Origin: Deltaproteobacteria bacterium
GTDB taxonomy: Bacteria > Myxococcota > Polyangia > Haliangiales > Haliangiaceae
Reading direction: 5' to 3'
NCBI GenBank assembly: GCA_018262455.1
Contig: JAGSPR010000095.1
Coordinates: forward strand, 1-17,343
Length of the DNA: 17,343 nt
The notes under the pieces are model-generated. The model made no database searches. It was not told the DNA's origin and was given only the letters and a program-made list of their open reading frames with translations. Within the stretch, counting starts at the first letter, position 1. Every line of letters begins with the position of its first letter. Shown here one piece after another: positions 14,075 to 17,343 of this stretch. The translations under genes and the position numbers were made by a program.

Positions 14075-15766
14075 CTACTTCTTGGTCGCCCGTGGACCGA
14101 TTTGCGCCGCGGCAGGGCGAATCACGTCCATCAGCGCGTCGCGCTCGAGCAACTGGCTCACCCGGCCGATCACGTTGCCATCGGCATCGACGAACACGAT
14201 CGACGGGAGCGTGGTCGAGCCGAACTGCTGGCGCGCCCTCATGTCGGCGTCGGTGGACTGGGAGACGTCGAACTTGAGCGGCACGAAGCTCGCGGTGATC
14301 GCATCGGACACGGCGGGCTCACCAAGCGTGCGCTCGAGCTCCTCGGACGGGGCAGACCACTTCGCCGAGAAGTAGACCATCACGCCTTTGTGGAGCTGGC
14401 GCGCTTTCGCGAAGGCAGCGGTGTCATCCTGCATCCAGGGGAGCTTGGCGCTGGCCGCGCGGATCTTCGCCGCCGCCGGCCCTACGATCTCGAGCATCTC
14501 ATCGGGCTCGATCTTGTCGCTGACCCGGCCGATCACGTTGCCCTCGGTGTCGAGGAACACGACCGACGGAAGCGTCACGGCCCCGTACTTCGCGCGCGCC
14601 TTCAGGTCGTCGTCGTCGTTCTCGGAGACATCGACCTTGAGCGGCACGAAGCTCGCGGTGATCGCGGCATAGACGTCGTCGTCTCCGAAGGTGAGCTCGA
14701 GCTCGTCGCACGGACCGCACCAGGTCGCCGAGAAGTCGACCATCACGCCCTTGTGGAGCTGGCGCGCCTGGGCGTACGCGGCGGCCTCGTCGTGGACCCA
14801 CGGCAGGTGCTGCTTGGGGGTCAGCTTCCAGGCCCAGATCCCGAACGCCCCGGCGAGCACGAGCGCGAGCCCGAGCCCCTTGCGGGCCTTCTCGCCCCGC
14901 GTGCCGTGGAAGGTCAGATGGATCGCTCCGAGCACGAGCCCGACCACGCACATCGCGATCGCCGCCAACAGGAACCACAGCTCGGGGGACGCGAACGTTC
15001 GCATCCACGGCAGCAGCGGCTTCAGGAAGTACAGCGCGGCGAGCAGCATCAGCACACCACCGACCGACTTGACGCTGTCCATCCACGGCCCGCTCTTGGG
15101 CAACGACAGCGCGAACGCGGCGATGAACCAGAACAGCACGCCCATGCCGAGCGCGTAGACGAACAGCATCGAGCCGCCGCCGAGCGCGCTCGTCTTCGCG
15201 GTGAACGCGAGCAGGCCGCCGAGGAATGGCCCCGTGCACGGCGCGGCGATCAGGCCGCCGACCGAGCCCATCGCGAACGCGCCACCCCAGCCCTTGCCAC
15301 CGATCTGGTTCAGCCGCGCCTGCAAGCCCGAGGGCAGGTTGAGCTCGAACGCGCCGAACATCGACGCGGCGAACGCGACGAACACCGCCACCAGCGGGAT
15401 CACGACGGCCGGATGCGACAGCTGGCTGCCAAAGCCGGTGGCGCCGAACACGGTCGCGAAGACCACGCCGAGCACGGCGTAGGTGACACCCATGCCGAAC
15501 ACGTAGGCGGTGGCGAGCCCGATCGCGCGCCGCTTGGACACGTCCTTGCCGCGCGCGCCGAAGATCGCGAGCGTGATCGGGATCATCGGGTACACGCAGG
15601 GGGTGAGCGAGGTCAGGAAGCCGGCGCCGAACGCGGCCAGGTACATCCAGAACCAGCCCTCCTGCTCGGCCGCCGCGAAGTCGCCGCCGCCCGACGCGCT
15701 CGCGATCGCCGGGATGAGCAGCACCGCGAGGACGGCGAGGAGGGCGGGCCGGCGAGAACTTCGCAT
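14075..15766 (-). CDS. DsbD/ScsB-like thiol-disulfide interchange protein with two thioredoxin domains
   Basis: This 563-residue protein has a signal peptide (1-25), then a DsbD-type transmembrane domain. That domain has the two redox cysteines in SLTPCVYP (Cys57) and AAPCTGPF (Cys177). These carry reducing power from cytoplasmic thioredoxin across the inner membrane. The N-terminal DsbD-alpha domain of E. coli DsbD is absent. Two thioredoxin-like domains follow on the periplasmic side. Domain 1 (321-441) has an intact ATWCGPC (Cys350, Cys353). Domain 2 (442-563) has AKWSAPS, with both catalytic Cys replaced by Ser. The domains are about 57% identical by hand count (69/121) with no gaps. The start ATG 15766 has a TATAGT -10 element 8 nt upstream and no Shine-Dalgarno. 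It is divergent from hisC. Client proteins are unknown. Confidence 0.9.
   Translation of the reverse strand: MRSSRRPALLAVLAVLLIPAIASASGGGDFAAAEQEGWFWMYLAAFGAGFLTSLTPCVYPMIPITLAIFGARGKDVSKRRAIGLATAYVFGMGVTYAVLGVVFATVFGATGFGSQLSHPAVVIPLVAVFVAFAASMFGAFELNLPSGLQARLNQIGGKGWGGAFAMGSVGGLIAAPCTGPFLGGLLAFTAKTSALGGGSMLFVYALGMGVLFWFIAAFALSLPKSGPWMDSVKSVGGVLMLLAALYFLKPLLPWMRTFASPELWFLLAAIAMCVVGLVLGAIHLTFHGTRGEKARKGLGLALVLAGAFGIWAWKLTPKQHLPWVHDEAAAYAQARQLHKGVMVDFSATWCGPCDELELTFGDDDVYAAITASFVPLKVDVSENDDDDLKARAKYGAVTLPSVVFLDTEGNVIGRVSDKIEPDEMLEIVGPAAAKIRAASAKLPWMQDDTAAFAKARQLHKGVMVYFSAKWSAPSEELERTLGEPAVSDAITASFVPLKFDVSQSTDADMRARQQFGSTTLPSIVFVDADGNVIGRVSQLLERDALMDVIRPAAAQIGPRATKK
14078..14806 (-). repeat. 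363-bp-period tandem duplication of a thioredoxin domain
   Basis: The two copies, 14444-14806 (first, intact) and 14078-14443 (second, Cys-less), align without gaps at a constant offset of 363 bases. Identical blocks include GCACGAAGCTCGCGGTGATC at 14281 and 14644, GATCACGTTGCC at 14168 and 14531, and CATCACGCC at 14378 and 14741. This shows duplication within the gene rather than capture of an unrelated domain. Confidence 0.92.
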
Positions 15767-15774
15767 CAGGAAGC

Positions 15775-15780
15775 ACTATA
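15775..15780 (-). promoter_or_regulatory. -10-like hexamer TATAGT, 8 nt before ATG 15766
   Basis: The minus strand reads TATAGT, then GCTTCCTG, then ATG. This matches 5 of 6 bases of TATAAT and is the clearest -10 in the window. No Shine-Dalgarno sequence is present. The 74-base gap 15767-15840 separates divergent genes and carries this promoter and that of hisC. Confidence 0.6.
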
Positions 15781-15826
15781 GACCGGACCCGGTGCCCGGG
15801 GCATTCCGTTGGATCCTCGCTCGTTG

Positions 15827-15832
15827 TAGGTT
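15827..15832 (+). promoter_or_regulatory. -10-like hexamer TAGGTT, 8 nt before GTG 15841
   Basis: TAGGTT is followed by GCCCTGCC and then the hisC GTG start. The leader has no Shine-Dalgarno, and spacing is the same as at the other three unit-heading genes. TTCCGT at 15804-15809 is a poor -35 candidate at 17-base spacing. Confidence 0.5.
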
Positions 15833-15840
15833 GCCCTGCC

Positions 15841-16947
15841 GTGCCCGAAGACTTCGTCCCGCCACACGTCCGTGATCTCGACGTGTACCAGCCTGGTAAG
15901 CCGATCGAGGAGCTCGAGCGCGAGCTCGGGATCTCGGGCGCGATCAAGGTCGCCTCGAACGAGAACCCGCTCGGCCCGTCGCCCAGGGCGGTCGCCGCGT
16001 TGCCGGCGGCACTGTCGCAGATCCACCTCTATCCTGATGCGGGGGGCTTCACGCTTCGCCGCGCGCTGGGGGCTCGCTACGGCCTCGAGCTGTCGCAGCT
16101 GGCGCTCGGCAATGGCTCGAACGACCTGCTCTACCAGCTCGTGCTCGCGACCTGCGAGCCCACCGACGAGGTGCTCTCCCACAAGTACGCGTTCCTGTCG
16201 TACCGGCTCGCCGCGCAGGTGGCCGGGCGGCCGTTCGTGGCAGCGCCCACCACCGACGACCTCGCCTGCGACGTCGACGCGCTGATCGCGGCGATCACCC
16301 CGCGGACCAAGCTGGTCGTGCTCGGCACGCCGAACAACCCCACCGGCTCGGTGATCACGCGGGGCGGGATGGAGCGGATCGTCGCGGCACTGCCGGCGCG
16401 GGCGCTGCTCGTCATCGACGAGGCGTACGCCGAGTACGCCGCGGCCTGGCCCGAGGTCGATCACGCCGATGGGCTCACGATGCTACGCGCGGACAAGCGC
16501 GTCGTCGTGCTGCGCACGTTCTCGAAGATCTACGGGCTCGCCGGCCTCCGGATCGGGTTCGCCGCCGCCGACACGCGGGTGATCGATGTGCTGAACCGGG
16601 TCGGTCGCACGTTCCACGTGTCGAGCCTGGCGCAGGTCGGAGCGCTCGCCGCTCTCGACGATACCGAGCATGTCGCGCGCAGCGCGGCGCACGCGCGGGT
16701 CGCGATCGAGCGGTTGCGGCGCGAGGTCAAGGGTCCGAACGTGCGCGTGTACCCGTCGTTGGCGAACTTCGTGCTGATCGATTGCGGGCGGCCGTCGCAG
16801 CCGATCTACGACAAGCTGCTGCGCGGCGGCGTGATCGTGCGCCCGATGGCCGCTTGGGGCCTGCCAAACCACCTTCGCGTGTCGGTCGGACGCGAGGTCG
16901 ACATGCCACGCGTGATCGCGTTGCTCTGCGAGACGCTCGCGGCATGA
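15841..16947 (+). CDS. hisC: Histidinol-phosphate aminotransferase
   Basis: This 368-residue fold-type I PLP aminotransferase transfers an amino group between glutamate and histidinol phosphate in histidine synthesis. Features are SNENPLGPSP (39-48), YPDAGGFTLRRALGARYGL (64-82), LGNGSND (89-95) and GTPNNPTGS (162-170). VIDEAYAEYA (191-200) follows, then TFSKIYGLAGLRIGF with Lys229 as the PLP Schiff-base lysine. NHLRVSVG near the C-terminus carries the conserved substrate Arg. The length is normal for HisC. GTG 15841 gives the expected N-terminus PPHVRDLDVYQPGKPIEELE. No other his genes are visible, so it is not in a his operon here. A broad-specificity aromatic or related aminotransferase of the same subfamily is a less likely alternative. 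It overlaps the next gene (ATGA). Confidence 0.93.
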   Translation: MPEDFVPPHVRDLDVYQPGKPIEELERELGISGAIKVASNENPLGPSPRAVAALPAALSQIHLYPDAGGFTLRRALGARYGLELSQLALGNGSNDLLYQLVLATCEPTDEVLSHKYAFLSYRLAAQVAGRPFVAAPTTDDLACDVDALIAAITPRTKLVVLGTPNNPTGSVITRGGMERIVAALPARALLVIDEAYAEYAAAWPEVDHADGLTMLRADKRVVVLRTFSKIYGLAGLRIGFAAADTRVIDVLNRVGRTFHVSSLAQVGALAALDDTEHVARSAAHARVAIERLRREVKGPNVRVYPSLANFVLIDCGRPSQPIYDKLLRGGVIVRPMAAWGLPNHLRVSVGREVDMPRVIALLCETLAA

Positions 16948-17343
16948 CGAGGTCGGCCCTCGCGCTGATCGTCGCATTCGGGGCGATCGCCGCGACCGCC
17001 GCGCTCGGGGCGTGCGGCGGCAAGCCGAGGGTCGCCCAGCCGTCGCCCAGCCAGGCGCACGAACAGACGGTCGCCGATCACATCCTCGCGCTGCTGCCCC
17101 AGGGCGCCCAGGTCGTCGTCGAAGTCGACCTCGCGCGGCTGCGCGCGAACCCGACGGTTGGCGCGGTCGTCACGCGCGCGTTGACGGCGGGCGCGATCGA
17201 GAAGCTGCCACCGTTCGGCGTCGCCGACACCGTGGTGCTCGCCGCGTATGGGGTGGGGACGGCAGAGGCGGCGACGCTGACCGTGATCGCGTCTCCGGCC
17301 GCGGTCCCGGGGGCCACCCGGATCACCGATGGTCTCTACGCGA
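16944..17343 (+). CDS. Predicted lipoprotein, 3' truncated by window
   Basis: ATG 16944 overlaps the hisC stop (ATGA), and the frame stays open to the window end (133 codons). It starts MTRSALALIVAFGAIAATAA followed by LGACGG, a lipoprotein signal with Cys24. After a short linker comes HILALLPQGAQVVVEVDLAR, then RANPTVGAVV. This is a strand-helix pattern often seen in uncharacterised myxobacterial lipoproteins that begin 'ALLP..AQ.V.EVDLARLR'. The rest is outside the window. No function can be assigned; co-transcription with hisC is likely but probably incidental. Confidence 0.8.
   Translation, partial: MTRSALALIVAFGAIAATAALGACGGKPRVAQPSPSQAHEQTVADHILALLPQGAQVVVEVDLARLRANPTVGAVVTRALTAGAIEKLPPFGVADTVVLAAYGVGTAEAATLTVIASPAAVPGATRITDGLYA

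Noticed and set aside
14102..15781. Long plus-strand open frame (559 codons) antisense to the DsbD-like gene
   Set aside because: Arg/Glu/His-rich low-complexity product with no motifs; shadow of the DsbD-like gene on the other strand.

Overview
The window is very GC-rich and almost entirely coding. GTG starts are frequent, stop/start overlaps are tight, and there are many lipoproteins and LPP20/PEGA-type envelope proteins. Together with a sigma-54 regulator and a Hyf-like membrane complex, this suggests a myxobacterium-like member of Myxococcota (for example a Haliangium/Kofleriaceae relative). That placement is inferred from gene content and style, not from a marker-gene tree.

Left part (1-5342). 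The window opens with the 3' end of guaA (GMP synthase). An LPP20-like protein overlaps its end. Next come a secreted LPP20/FlgT-N-like protein and a PEGA-like lipoprotein joined to it by an ATGA overlap. An alpha/beta-hydrolase remnant follows that has lost its nucleophile region, then an AI-2E/PerM-type permease. The permease tail overlaps, on the opposite strand, the tail of a small Cys-containing lipoprotein. A predicted secreted beta-rich protein runs divergently from that lipoprotein.

Central part (13912 down to 5329, minus strand). This is one compact operon of eight genes: a degenerate receiver-like protein, then hyfB-, hyfC-, hyfE-, hyfF- and hyfG-like genes, a ferredoxin/HyfI fusion, and last a sigma-54 activator (AAA+ plus Fis helix-turn-helix) with no sensory domain. 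The complex resembles formate hydrogenlyase and complex I. However, the large subunit lacks the four NiFe-binding cysteines: CGIC is replaced by AGDT, and there is no C-terminal DPCxxC. It is therefore best described as an energy-converting-hydrogenase-related (Ehr) complex of unknown reaction, not a hydrogenase. A close match to a sigma-54 promoter lies directly before the first gene. An inverted repeat sits at about -114, where an activator would be expected to bind. Together these suggest a self-contained, possibly autoregulated sigma-54 operon.

Right part (14075-17343). A DsbD/ScsB-like thiol-disulfide transporter carries two tandem thioredoxin domains made by an exact 363-bp-period duplication. 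The first domain keeps WCGPC; in the second both cysteines have become serine (WSAPS). Divergent from it is hisC (histidinol-phosphate aminotransferase), followed by the start of a lipoprotein gene that runs off the window.

Across the window, four genes that head transcription units carry a -10-like TAnnnT hexamer exactly 8 nt before the start codon and no Shine-Dalgarno sequence. This is the layout expected for leaderless mRNAs. No tRNA, rRNA, CRISPR array or insertion sequence was seen, and no gene-free stretch exceeds about 155 bases.
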